From an uncultured Bacteroidaceae bacterium (GTDB lineage: Bacteria; Bacteroidota; Bacteroidia; Bacteroidales; Bacteroidaceae): a stretch of 53,258 nucleotides of DNA. Positions 34,177 through 43,329 of the stretch are shown here, piece after piece. Numbering within the stretch: the first letter of the stretch is position 1; each line of letters starts with the position of its first letter. The DNA is taken from the NCBI GenBank assembly GCA_905234555.1, contig CAJOHO010000007.1:1-53258 (forward strand), read 5' to 3'. The position numbers were made by a program, and so were the translations under genes. The notes beneath the pieces were generated by a model, which saw only the letters and a list, made by a program, of their open reading frames with translations, was not told where the DNA came from and ran no database searches.

Positions 34177-36741
34177 TTAAATTTCTTCAAGTTTTTCACC
34201 GTCTTTCAAACCGTAGCCATAACCATAACCATAGCCATAGCCATAACCGTAGCCCTTACCCTTGCCATAGCCGTAACCATAGCCACCATAGCCGTACTTC
34301 TTGCCGTAGCCGTAGCGCTTGCCGTAGCCGTAGCGTCCATAGCCGTAGCCACCGCCGCCGGCACCACTCTTCTCGGCATTGAAGATGATATTGAGGTTGG
34401 GCAGACGGTTCTCGTCGTGCAGCTCATTCAGCAGGATGGCGTCAGCCTTCAGCGTGTAGTTCTCACGGATCACATAGATACAAGCATCTGCACACTGGGC
34501 GATGGACAGCGTATCTGCCACCATACCCACAGGAGCGGTATCCAGAATGATGTAGTCGTACTTGTCGCGCAGATAATCGATGGCTATCTTCAGGTTCTCA
34601 CGCTCCAGCAACTCTGCGGGGTTAGGTGGAATAGGACCTGCGGGCAGAATGTCGAGGTTCGGACTGATAGAGGTATGCTGAATCAAGGTGTCAATATAAC
34701 CCACATCTTTAGGATCGTGTGACAGGAAACTGGAAATACCGCGTTCCGTATCCTTCAAGTCGAACAGTCCAGCCAAACGGGGTTTACGGATATCAAGACC
34801 GACCACTAGCACCTTCTTTCCCACGAAGGCAATACTTGCACCTAAGTTAGAGGCAATCACCGTCTTACCTTCACCCGAAGAACTGGAGGTAAACAGAATG
34901 ACGTTCTGTCCGGGTTCGAGGATGAACGGCAAGTTCGAACGCAACGTTCGGTAAACCTCCATCATCAGAGAGTTGCGGTTTTCCTGAATCACCACCGTAC
35001 GATCGCCCTTTGCCAAAGCCTTGATGAAAGGAATGGTTCCTAACAGCGGTACGTTGGTACGCTTCACAAGATCCTCGCGGTTCTCAATGCGGTAGCGGAA
35101 CATCTGACGCAGATAGTAGATACCGAACGGAATGGCCATACCGATGATGAAGCCCAGCACATAGAGCATACGATTATCTACAGAAATCGGACCTGAGATA
35201 ATCGGTTCTTCAATAACCTTTCCCTTATAGGCAGCCGAAGCCATCGTGATGGCGTTCTCCTCTCGTTTCTGCAGCAACATTAAGTACAGCTCTGCCTTCA
35301 CTTCCTGCTGACGATTGATGGCAGCCAAGTCTTTTTCGTAGGTTGGCGCCTTCGTCACACGTCCGGCGTACTTCTCGTACTGGCCCTGCGTCTGCTGCTG
35401 CTGGATGGCCAACTGACGGCGTGAGCTGACAAGCGAACCCTTGATGTTGATCATCAAGTCGTTGGCTTTCTCTGTCAACGAAACCACCATTGCGTTGTCC
35501 TCAGATGCGTTGCGCAGCAAGCGGTTACGTTCCGTAATCACATCGTTGTAGGCTGTAATTGTGGCAGTTAACGACTGGAGGTTCTGAGACATACCCGAAG
35601 GCAGCACAGAAGGAATGATCTGGTAGCGGTTGCCTGGATTGTTCACATAGTCGGAGATGAAGTCGAGCATGCTGATCTGGGCACTCACTTCCACCAACTT
35701 CTGCTCGTAGGCGGTACGTTGACCCACATCAGCCGTAATATCTTGCTTACCGTCGATGATGCCCGACGCAGTCTTATAGCTGCGGATCTCGTCTTCGGTC
35801 TGGTTCAGTTCACCAGAGATGAGGTCGAGACGTTCCTTGATGAATTCTTCAGTGCGATGAGCTTCTTCCAGGTTATCCTGGTTAGCATCTTCGTTGTAAA
35901 CGTATGCCAGGTGGTTCAAGAAGTCACGTCCACGTTCTGGAAGGTTATCCGTAATGCTAACATTCGCAATGGTCGTCAGCTTGGACGTAGGCGAAACGCT
36001 CAGATTCGCATGGAAACGCTTTGCTGCAGCATTAAGTGGAGTGAGAATGGCGATAAGCGGACGGTTCAGCTTATAAGGCTCTTTGAGACCCTCGATATAC
36101 TGCAACGTATCGTTACGCATAATGGTAACATCGCCAGCTTCAGTCTTCACAACAGCTGGGAACTGGGTGATCACCTTCGTCATTGGGTCCAGAACTTTTC
36201 CGTCCCCGAACTCAAACTTCGCTTCGATGCCGTTGTCTTTGTCCGTCATTGTGATGCGAATGGCATAAGCGAGCGAATCAAGCTGATCCTGGTCGTAGTC
36301 AACTTGATAGGGCGCATACTTGCCGTAAACCTCGTGCTTTCTCACACGACCTTCAGCATAATAAGAAGCATAAAGCTTCAGGTCGCGAACCACAATCTTG
36401 CTCAGCATTCGAGTAGAAAGTACTTCCACCTCGTTGTCGAAACCATTACTGCTGTTCATGAAACCCAGCTCGGCAAAGGTGGCGTTGATGGTTCCTTGGC
36501 TCGTAGGACGACGCTGTTCCTTATCCTTAATCAGAATCTTCGAATCCACTCTATAAATAGGAGTGCGCATATGGGCGTATAGGTAAGCTAAACCTACACA
36601 AATCGCAACTGAAAGCAAAAACCAGTACTTAAATCTCACGATCAAGTACCACATCTCTTTCAAATTAAAACTTTGTTCTTCCTCAACAAACGCACTCTCC
36701 TGTTTTACATTCTCAGTACTAACGTTGTTTGTTTCGCTCAT
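34177..36741 (-). CDS. wzc: polysaccharide chain-length regulator with tyrosine autokinase (Wzc-like)
   Basis: This 854-residue inner-membrane protein has a Wzz domain with spans at about 36-55 and 526-545, a long periplasmic coiled-coil part, and a C-terminal BY-kinase: Walker A SSSSGEGKT (619-627), Walker A' VLVVGLDIRKP (645-655), Walker B IILDTAP (731-737). It controls polymerisation and export of surface polysaccharide. The tail (797-844) is an extreme Gly-Tyr run (GYGRYGYGKRYGYG and onward), more regular than the usual tyrosine cluster. It is encoded by hexanucleotide repeats (34210-34353). It heads the wzc-HAD-upp unit. The promoter box is at 36909-36916 with a hairpin-rich leader. Confidence 0.93.
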   Translation of the reverse strand: MSETNNVSTENVKQESAFVEEEQSFNLKEMWYLIVRFKYWFLLSVAICVGLAYLYAHMRTPIYRVDSKILIKDKEQRRPTSQGTINATFAELGFMNSSNGFDNEVEVLSTRMLSKIVVRDLKLYASYYAEGRVRKHEVYGKYAPYQVDYDQDQLDSLAYAIRITMTDKDNGIEAKFEFGDGKVLDPMTKVITQFPAVVKTEAGDVTIMRNDTLQYIEGLKEPYKLNRPLIAILTPLNAAAKRFHANLSVSPTSKLTTIANVSITDNLPERGRDFLNHLAYVYNEDANQDNLEEAHRTEEFIKERLDLISGELNQTEDEIRSYKTASGIIDGKQDITADVGQRTAYEQKLVEVSAQISMLDFISDYVNNPGNRYQIIPSVLPSGMSQNLQSLTATITAYNDVITERNRLLRNASEDNAMVVSLTEKANDLMINIKGSLVSSRRQLAIQQQQTQGQYEKYAGRVTKAPTYEKDLAAINRQQEVKAELYLMLLQKREENAITMASAAYKGKVIEEPIISGPISVDNRMLYVLGFIIGMAIPFGIYYLRQMFRYRIENREDLVKRTNVPLLGTIPFIKALAKGDRTVVIQENRNSLMMEVYRTLRSNLPFILEPGQNVILFTSSSSGEGKTVIASNLGASIAFVGKKVLVVGLDIRKPRLAGLFDLKDTERGISSFLSHDPKDVGYIDTLIQHTSISPNLDILPAGPIPPNPAELLERENLKIAIDYLRDKYDYIILDTAPVGMVADTLSIAQCADACIYVIRENYTLKADAILLNELHDENRLPNLNIIFNAEKSGAGGGGYGYGRYGYGKRYGYGKKYGYGGYGYGYGKGKGYGYGYGYGYGYGYGLKDGEKLEEI
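34210..34353 (-). repeat. GGYTAY-type coding repeat (Gly-Tyr tail of Wzc)
   Basis: On the minus strand the DNA consists of 6-bp units GGYTAY coding Gly-Tyr, with occasional Lys/Arg codons. The repeats keep frame when they gain or lose units, so the number of phospho-acceptor tyrosines could vary by slippage. Confidence 0.8.
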
Positions 36742-36749
36742 AACGTTAA

Positions 36750-36916
36750 TGAATTTAGTTTTTTCGTCGGCACATCCCTCTTCATTGGCAGGAACACGCC
36801 TTATCTGTTAAACAATTCTTATTTCTTCATTCGTCTATGCAGACACTTCAATTGTCTTTTCAGACAAAGGAACTGGAGTCACTCGTGACTTCAGACCCTA
36901 AATCCGTGCAAAGTTA
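36750..36916 (-). promoter_or_regulatory. wzc promoter box and hairpin-rich leader
   Basis: TAACTTTG on the minus strand at 36909-36916 gives a leader of about 160 bases. It holds two hairpins near the 5' end: TGGAGTCA/TGACTTCA with loop CTCG (about 36874-36893, one G-T pair) and TTGTCT/AGACAA with loop TTTC (36852-36867). Such leader hairpins are expected where a NusG-like antiterminator loads, but this is inference. Confidence 0.5.
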
Positions 36917-37062
36917 GGAATAATTTTTTGAATCTCAGCAAAAAAATCCAATTATTCACGTTCTAACCCCAAAAATTGCAAAATCCACTTGACAAAACGC
37001 ACAAATCGGAGCAACAAAACAACAAGCTTCCCACCAAACAACACCAAAGCCAAACGCCAGGA

Positions 37063-37260
37063 TGAGTTCGCACCAATTCTCCCTAATGCACGCACAAATT
37101 TCCACCAATGCACGCACAAAATCTCCCCAATCTTAACTCAAAATAAATTTTCAAGTACTTAGTGGAAAAATTCTAAGTACTTAGAAAAAAAATTCCAAGT
37201 ACTTGAAAAAAAAATTCTAAGTACTTAAAAAAATATTTCCAAGTACTTGGAAATTTTGCC
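37063..37260. repeat. array with exact 22-bp period (nine units) between wzc and the TPR gene
   Basis: The palindrome AAGTACTT occurs at 37153, 37175, 37197, 37219 and 37241, exactly 22 bp apart, each in the frame TTCYAAGTACTT followed by A-rich sequence. Directly before, AATGCACGCACAAATTTCC occurs at 37085 and 37107, again 22 bp apart, with degenerate units at 37063 and 37129 in register. A short minus frame through it (37173-37373) is not a gene. Two helical turns per unit place the palindromes on one face of the DNA. Confidence 0.85.
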
Positions 37261-37485
37261 ACACTTAAGACGTAGGAAATTTTGAGTGCGCACGACGCTT
37301 CCAAACAGTTAACATTCAGTTTTTTACAAACAAGGTAAAACAAGGCTAAAACAGAAGCTCCAAAAACATACATACATGCACCTCTTTTGTATCAAACAAG
37401 AACGATTTGGGCGAGGTGCGAGGCTCTTTTTAGCTTTTCTCTAAGGTTTTTTGCAAAAATGCTTCGGAATTTGAGAAAAAAAGTG

Positions 37486-37493
37486 TAACTTTG
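37486..37493 (+). promoter_or_regulatory. -7 promoter box of the TPR gene
   Basis: TAACTTTG, about 108 bases before the ATG at 37602. No good -33 element at the usual distance. Confidence 0.6.
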
Positions 37494-37601
37494 CACGATT
37501 TTAGACTTTTGTGGCCTCACGAGTGGGGTTTGCAAGAGCTGATGTCACACGCTACATATTAATAAGGTATAGGACGAAATCAACAAAAAACATACAAAAA
37601 A

Positions 37602-38297
37602 ATGGCAAAAAAACAGAAAAAAGACGAGAAGCCCATTGAACTTGACGTAAAACTGAGCAAGTCGGAGGCTTTCATTGAGAAACATTACAAAAAGATTCTG
37701 GTTGTACTCGGCATCATCATCGTGGTCGTTGCCGGTATCTTCATCTACCGTAACCATCGCGCCAGCGTAGAAGAGAAGGCTCAGAGCGCCATCGCACAGA
37801 GCCAGGTGCTCTTCATGCAGGACGATTTCGAGAATGCACTCAAGGGCGACGGCAAGAATTCGATGGGTCTGCTCAAGGTCATCGACCAGTTCAGCGGCAC
37901 AAAGACTGCCAACCTCGCCAAGTATTATGCCGGTCTGTGCTACTACAAGACTGGCAAGACTGACGAAGCTATCAAGATGCTTGAGGATTACGACGACGCT
38001 GGCGACATGCTGGTTTCTCCATCCGCCAAGGCAGCACTCGGCGATTGCTACGCAGCCAAAGGCGACAAGCAGAAGGCAGTTGACCTCCTGCTCGAAGCCG
38101 CCAAAGACGCTGACAGCCGTTCGGAGAACAACGAAAACACTTCGATTGCGCCCATCTTCATGAAGCAGGCAGCTGTGATTTATGAAGACATGAACCAAAA
38201 CGACAAGGCCCTCGAACTCTATCAGAACATCAAGAAGCGTGTCAACTCTCCTCTTTCTGAGGAAATGGATGCCTTCATCGAGCGTCTGAGCAAGTAA
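37602..38297 (+). CDS. TPR-containing membrane-anchored protein (YfgM-like)
   Basis: This 231-residue protein starts MAKKQKKDEKPIELDVKLSK and has one membrane span (about 42-62; ILVVLGIIIVVVAGIFIYRN). The periplasmic part has TPR-like helix pairs (LAKYYAGLCYYKTGKTDEAI, KAALGDCYAAKGDKQKAVDL). It resembles the Bacteroidota relatives of YfgM, an ancillary SecYEG/chaperone partner; that role is inference. A terminator at 38374-38416 separates it from ribH. Confidence 0.8.
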   Translation: MAKKQKKDEKPIELDVKLSKSEAFIEKHYKKILVVLGIIIVVVAGIFIYRNHRASVEEKAQSAIAQSQVLFMQDDFENALKGDGKNSMGLLKVIDQFSGTKTANLAKYYAGLCYYKTGKTDEAIKMLEDYDDAGDMLVSPSAKAALGDCYAAKGDKQKAVDLLLEAAKDADSRSENNENTSIAPIFMKQAAVIYEDMNQNDKALELYQNIKKRVNSPLSEEMDAFIERLSK

Positions 38298-38373
38298 AAA
38301 AGCCGCTCCCCCAGCCCCTCCTCAGGCACATCCGTCTCCACCGATCTCGGGGAAGACTCAACAAGAACCAATA

Positions 38374-38416
38374 AACACGGAAGACCCAACAAACCAAGCG
38401 AGTCTTTCGTGTTTTT
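38374..38416 (+). terminator. terminator between the TPR gene and ribH
   Basis: Arms AACACGGAAGAC (38374-38385) and GTCTTTCGTGTT (about 38402-38413), one G-T pair, then TTT. RibH therefore needs read-through or its own promoter, which I do not see clearly. Confidence 0.7.
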
Positions 38417-38452
38417 GGATAAAAGAAATAGAAACAAAACTAACAACAAAAA

Positions 38453-38944
38453 ATGGCTACCAAAAATCACAACCTCTCCGAATACGACCCCACGAAAGTG
38501 CCAAGCGGCAAGGGAATGCGCTTTGGCATCGTGGTCAGCGAATGGAACGAAGGCGTGACCGAATCGCTCCTTCGTGGCGCCTTCGACACCTTAATGCAAA
38601 ACGACGTAGCACCTGAAGACATCACCGTGATGCACGTGCCCGGCAGTTTCGAACTCATCTATGGCGCCACCCAACTGGCGAAGCAGGAGGTCGATGCCGT
38701 CATAGCCATCGGATGCGTCATTCGCGGCGATACGCCCCACTTCGACTATATCTGTCAAGGCACCACCTACGGACTCGCTCGTCTGAACACCGAACAGCCC
38801 AAGCCCGTGATCTACGGACTCATCACCACCGAAAACCTCCAGCAAGCCCTCGACCGTTGTGGCGGAAAACACGGAAACAAAGGTGACGAATGTGCCATAA
38901 CTGCCATCAAGATGGTGGCGTTCAAACATCAATTACCCCTTTGA
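38453..38944 (+). CDS. ribH: 6,7-dimethyl-8-ribityllumazine synthase
   Basis: This 163-residue enzyme starts [20 protein letters not shown]. It has [56 protein letters not shown] with the catalytic His in PHFDY, and [20 protein letters not shown]. It makes the last intermediate of riboflavin from the pyrimidinedione and dihydroxybutanone phosphate and forms icosahedral or pentameric shells. Its TGA stop overlaps a possible TTG start of the next gene. Confidence 0.96.
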   Translation: MATKNHNLSEYDPTKVPSGKGMRFGIVVSEWNEGVTESLLRGAFDTLMQNDVAPEDITVMHVPGSFELIYGATQLAKQEVDAVIAIGCVIRGDTPHFDYICQGTTYGLARLNTEQPKPVIYGLITTENLQQALDRCGGKHGNKGDECAITAIKMVAFKHQLPL

Positions 38945-41900
38945 GAAAGTTCGGAAAAATCCTTCGTCGCACCATCAGCATCCTGCTTGCGCTCTACATC
39001 GTGCTGATCCTCCTGCTCCATTTGCCGTTTGTGCAACGGAAAATCGGAGAGCAGGTGGCTTCCGCTTTGTCTGAGAAGCTTGGTAGCAAGGTGACGGTGG
39101 AAAGCGTGAACCTGGGATTTCTGAACCGCGTTATCATCGACGACATAGAGATAGAGGACCTGAAGGGCAAACAAATGCTCAAAATAGCTCGCGCCTCGTG
39201 TTCCTTCGAACTGTTCCCCTTGTTCTCAAGGAAGTTCTATGTATCTACAGCTCAACTCTTTGGCGTCAATGCCAACCTCTACAAAGAGACGCCGGAGTCG
39301 CCTTACAACTTCGATTTTGTCATCAAGGCGTTTTCGTCGAAGGAAGATAAAGAACAGTCGCCTCTTCAGTTGCGCATCAATTCGCTCATTGTCCGACGGG
39401 CAGATATCCACTTCGATGTGCTGTCCGAACCTCACAAGGAGAAAGGGCAGTTCGATGCCAACCACTTCTTCCTGCAAAACACAGGCATCACAGCTGCTTT
39501 GAAGGAACTGGACGGAGACAACGTCAATCTGGTGCTGCGTCGTCTCTCGTTCAAGGAAGCGAACTCTGGCTTCGAACTCAATCGCCTCGCCACCCATTTC
39601 GAGAAAACGAAGAACCAGGTGCTTCTGAGCGACTTCGAAATCGAAACCGCTCATTCCCAGCTGGATATGGACTCTTTGCTACTCAGGCACTCCGACCAAG
39701 CTGAGAACCGGACATTCACACTCAAGACCCGTCTGGAGGACGCAGTCATCCTGCCTGCCGACTTCACAGCCTTCGCACCCAAGCTTCAGTATTTCGATAC
39801 GCCCTACACCATCAGCTGCGACGCCCTTCTCACTCAGGACGACTGCCAGTTGCAAGGTCTGAAGATCGACTCCGAAGCCGACGACCTCAAGCTCTTAGCC
39901 GACATCCACATCAACACGAAGGACAAGCAACAGCCCGACGTGAACGTCAACATCGAAGGCTTAACCCTCCTCGCAGAGAAAGCTCAGGAGCTCATTTCCA
40001 ACTTCTTAGACGACGAACGCATCCTCAACCTCCTGCATCGCATTGGAGACGTGCATCTCAGCGGTCAGGCTTCGACACAAGGCGGACAGACTGAAGGCAG
40101 CCTCAACATCCGAACGGACATTGGCGACCTCGTGGCTGAAGGCAACTTCATCAACAAACAGCTCGTCGCCCACATCGAGACCGAAGGTCTGAACCTCGGT
40201 TCGCTTCTCGACAATCCCCAGCTGGGAACGGCGATTTTTAATCTCGACATCGACGGCGACCGCGATAATGCGGACATCACAGGCGTCGTCTCTTCGTTCG
40301 ACTACGCCGACTACACCTACAAGGACATCGATATTGCTGGTCAGGTCAGCCCTCGCGGTTATGACGGACATTTCAGCATCAACGACGAAAATATCAACAT
40401 GGTGTTCGACGGAAAGCTGAGCGGTTTGGACACCAAACAGCTGCTGGCGAACCTCGAACTCGACATCGCCAACTTCAACCCACACGCCCTTCACCTTACA
40501 GAAGCTCACGCAGGAGAGTCTTACTCCTTCCGCGCCAAAGCCGACCTGCAAGGCTCTAACCTCCAAAATGTTACGGGTGAACTCCAGCTCGATTCCATCC
40601 ATCTGGTCCGTCCCGACCGCTCTATATATATAAATAATGTACGGGCGCGCGCGAAAGAAACGGAGGGCAAACACAAGCATTTGGAAGTGGAAAGCGATTT
40701 CCTGCAGGCAACACTCGACGGCGACATCGACTACAGGGAAATTGTGCCCAGCCTCACTACCCTACTCGCCCAGCATCTTCCTTCGCTGGTGAAAGCACCT
40801 TCGCACAAACCAGTCAACAGCCAGTTCACCTTCGAGGCGGAATTAACAGACGCGCCCCTGCTCCATCTCCTCCTGGACAAGGACTTTGCGTTCCATCAGC
40901 CCATCCAGCTCAAAGGCGACGTGAATGTGCCCAATGCCGGTTCGTCGCTCCGTCTGAGCGCTCCGTCCGTGAACTACGAAGGCAGCATCTACGAGAACAT
41001 CGCCCTCAATTATAACGGAACGAGCCAGCAATGTGATATGGACGTATCGCTCCATCAGCTGGACCAAGACAATAACCGAACGAAGCTTAACATTTCCGCT
41101 AAGGCCCACGAAGACAGGATCTTATCGCAACTCAAATGGGATAAACGCGGAGAGAAGCCTATGCGTGGCGACATCTCTGCCGTCGCGACTTTCGTGGACA
41201 GTCTGGGCATCACGAAATCGCACATCGCCCTCCAGCCCTCCACGCTCTCGCTGAACGACACGCTCTGGCAGCTAACTCCTTCGTTTATCGACATTTACGG
41301 CAAGAAGATTACCTGCCACCACCTGAAGCTCTCTCACGGATCGAACCGCTTTATCACAATCAACGGACAGGTTTCGGAACAACCTTCCGACGCCATAACC
41401 GCAGAACTGAGTCAGATTGACGTTTCCTACCTCCAGGCGTTAACCCGTTTCAAGAATGTGAAGTTCGGTGGTCTGACTTCGGGCACAGCCCGAGTGAGCA
41501 ATGTGTTTGCTGAACCGCAGCTGGATGCCAACCTCCACCTCACGGACTTCACCATCCGCGATGGCGTCATCGGCTCCGGCGATGTCACCGCGAAGTGGAA
41601 CAACGCAGAGAAATCCATTGTGATTGACGGTGTGCTCCACGATCAAGACGAAGCAAATATCCCCAGCACCACAACAGTCAACGGATTCATCGTGCCTTCC
41701 ACCAAAGCGATGGAACTCAACATCGGAATCAAGGACACCAGCGCAGAGTTCCTGAACGGATTCCTGGGACGTACCTTCCGCGACATCAAGGGAAAGGTGA
41801 ATGGCGAAATACAGATCCTCGGTCCCACCAACGATGTGAATATCGTCGGCAACGTCAGTGCCGACATCGACATGACGCTGAAGGCAACAGGGGTTACCTA

Positions 41901-43329
41901 TCATGTGGATCCACGCGATTCGCTCCACATGCGACCCTTTCTCTTCAGCTTCGACAACATGCGCATTTACGACAAGCATCACAACCAGGGCATCGTGAAC
42001 GGAACCCTGGCACACCGCAACATGAAGAACTTCGAATACCATTTCGATGTCGATTTGTCACGGATGCTGGCATACGAAGCCACCACCTTCAATGCCGACA
42101 AGTTCATGGGAACGATTTTTGCAAACGGACACATGACGGTAGATGGACACGACGGACATCCGCTCCATATCAACGCTGATATGACACCTACACGTGGCAG
42201 TATGTTTGCCTACGATTCCGCTTCTCCCGATGCCGTCACGAAGACTTCGTTCGTCACCTTCCGCGACCCTTTGCTTTCTTCCCTCGACACAACTTTGGTC
42301 GCCTCCGACCCAACCTCGGACTACACTTATCGTGGCGACATCTACATGGACGTCAACATCCACATGACTCCTGACTGCGAAATCAAACTTCGCATGGACA
42401 ACGTGGAAGACGGTTATATCTCCACACACGGAACTGGCACACTCCAGGCTCATTACCACAACAAAAGTCCCTTCACACTTAATGGCGTCTACGACATCAC
42501 AAGTGGTAGTTATCGCCTTTACTTACAAGATGTTATCCACCGCGACTTAGCTCTCCAGCAGGGTTCGCGCGTGGTCTTCAACGGAAACCCCTTCGATGCA
42601 GATATCCATCTGATTTGCTGGCACACCCTCAACTCCGTTCCTCTGACGGATCTCACGCCAACTGCCACCTTTAATAATAATAAGGTAAAGGTGATCTGCA
42701 TCCTCGATATCACAGGACAGCTGGGAAACATGGCGTTTAACTTCGACCTGCAACTGCCAAACGTGAGTGACGAAACAAGACAGCTGGTGCGTTCGCTCAT
42801 CTCAACCGAAGAAGAGATGAACATGCAGATGATCTATTTGCTGGGCTTGGGCCGCTTCTACACCAACGAATATGCCCGTGCAATGGGTGAAGGCTCTTCG
42901 TCCAGTGCCGTCAATTCGTTGCTGTCCTCTACCATCAGCGGACAAATTAACCAGATGCTCTCCAACGTCATTGGCACAGACAGCAAATGGAACTTCGGAA
43001 CGGGTCTCTCGACTGGAGAGCTGGGATGGCAAGACCTTGATATCGAGGGAATTCTGTCAGGCCGCTTGCTCGACGACCGCCTGCTCATTAACGGAAACTT
43101 TGGTTATCGAGATAACGCCCTGACGCAGAACGCCAGCTTCATTGGCGACTTCGACGTAAAATGGCGCATCCGTCCAAATGGAAACACATACTTGAAAGCC
43201 TACAATCAGAATAACGACCGGTACTTCACGAAGTCAACCCTTAACACACAAGGAATTGGCATCAGTTACCAGAAGGATTTTGACAAATGGCCCTCTCTGT
43301 TCTCTCGCAAAAAAAAGAAAGCCTTATGA
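38941..43329 (+). CDS. translocation and assembly module TamB-like protein
   Basis: This protein of about 1462 residues has one N-terminal span ([20 protein letters not shown]) followed by a very long beta-rich, repeat-like body (AsmA/TamB type) and a C-terminal DUF490 domain ([20 protein letters not shown] to [11 protein letters not shown]-like end). It bridges the periplasm for outer-membrane protein or lipid delivery. The start is uncertain: TTG at 38941 overlaps the ribH stop (TTGA), while an ATG at 38890 would overlap ribH by 55 bases and adds [10 protein letters not shown], which does not look like a family N-terminus. It ends with ATGA shared with nadE. Confidence 0.85.
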   Translation: MRKFGKILRRTISILLALYIVLILLLHLPFVQRKIGEQVASALSEKLGSKVTVESVNLGFLNRVIIDDIEIEDLKGKQMLKIARASCSFELFPLFSRKFYVSTAQLFGVNANLYKETPESPYNFDFVIKAFSSKEDKEQSPLQLRINSLIVRRADIHFDVLSEPHKEKGQFDANHFFLQNTGITAALKELDGDNVNLVLRRLSFKEANSGFELNRLATHFEKTKNQVLLSDFEIETAHSQLDMDSLLLRHSDQAENRTFTLKTRLEDAVILPADFTAFAPKLQYFDTPYTISCDALLTQDDCQLQGLKIDSEADDLKLLADIHINTKDKQQPDVNVNIEGLTLLAEKAQELISNFLDDERILNLLHRIGDVHLSGQASTQGGQTEGSLNIRTDIGDLVAEGNFINKQLVAHIETEGLNLGSLLDNPQLGTAIFNLDIDGDRDNADITGVVSSFDYADYTYKDIDIAGQVSPRGYDGHFSINDENINMVFDGKLSGLDTKQLLANLELDIANFNPHALHLTEAHAGESYSFRAKADLQGSNLQNVTGELQLDSIHLVRPDRSIYINNVRARAKETEGKHKHLEVESDFLQATLDGDIDYREIVPSLTTLLAQHLPSLVKAPSHKPVNSQFTFEAELTDAPLLHLLLDKDFAFHQPIQLKGDVNVPNAGSSLRLSAPSVNYEGSIYENIALNYNGTSQQCDMDVSLHQLDQDNNRTKLNISAKAHEDRILSQLKWDKRGEKPMRGDISAVATFVDSLGITKSHIALQPSTLSLNDTLWQLTPSFIDIYGKKITCHHLKLSHGSNRFITINGQVSEQPSDAITAELSQIDVSYLQALTRFKNVKFGGLTSGTARVSNVFAEPQLDANLHLTDFTIRDGVIGSGDVTAKWNNAEKSIVIDGVLHDQDEANIPSTTTVNGFIVPSTKAMELNIGIKDTSAEFLNGFLGRTFRDIKGKVNGEIQILGPTNDVNIVGNVSADIDMTLKATGVTYHVDPRDSLHMRPFLFSFDNMRIYDKHHNQGIVNGTLAHRNMKNFEYHFDVDLSRMLAYEATTFNADKFMGTIFANGHMTVDGHDGHPLHINADMTPTRGSMFAYDSASPDAVTKTSFVTFRDPLLSSLDTTLVASDPTSDYTYRGDIYMDVNIHMTPDCEIKLRMDNVEDGYISTHGTGTLQAHYHNKSPFTLNGVYDITSGSYRLYLQDVIHRDLALQQGSRVVFNGNPFDADIHLICWHTLNSVPLTDLTPTATFNNNKVKVICILDITGQLGNMAFNFDLQLPNVSDETRQLVRSLISTEEEMNMQMIYLLGLGRFYTNEYARAMGEGSSSSAVNSLLSSTISGQINQMLSNVIGTDSKWNFGTGLSTGELGWQDLDIEGILSGRLLDDRLLINGNFGYRDNALTQNASFIGDFDVKWRIRPNGNTYLKAYNQNNDRYFTKSTLNTQGIGISYQKDFDKWPSLFSRKKKKAL

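Larger units (their letters stand above)
36917..37601. other. 685-base AT-rich intergenic region
   Basis: No credible gene is seen. It holds the upstream parts of the wzc promoter, the 22-bp array (37063-37260) and the TPR-gene promoter box (37486-37493). An isolated CAACACCAAAGCC-type AC-rich tract (37015-37060) precedes the array. Confidence 0.7.

Noticed and set aside
37063-37260. CRISPR array
   Set aside because: Units are adjacent with no unique spacers and no cas genes are near.
37173-37373. 66-codon minus frame with KYLEFFFQVLGIFF-type repeats
   Set aside because: It is the translation of the 22-bp AAGTACTT array, not a gene.
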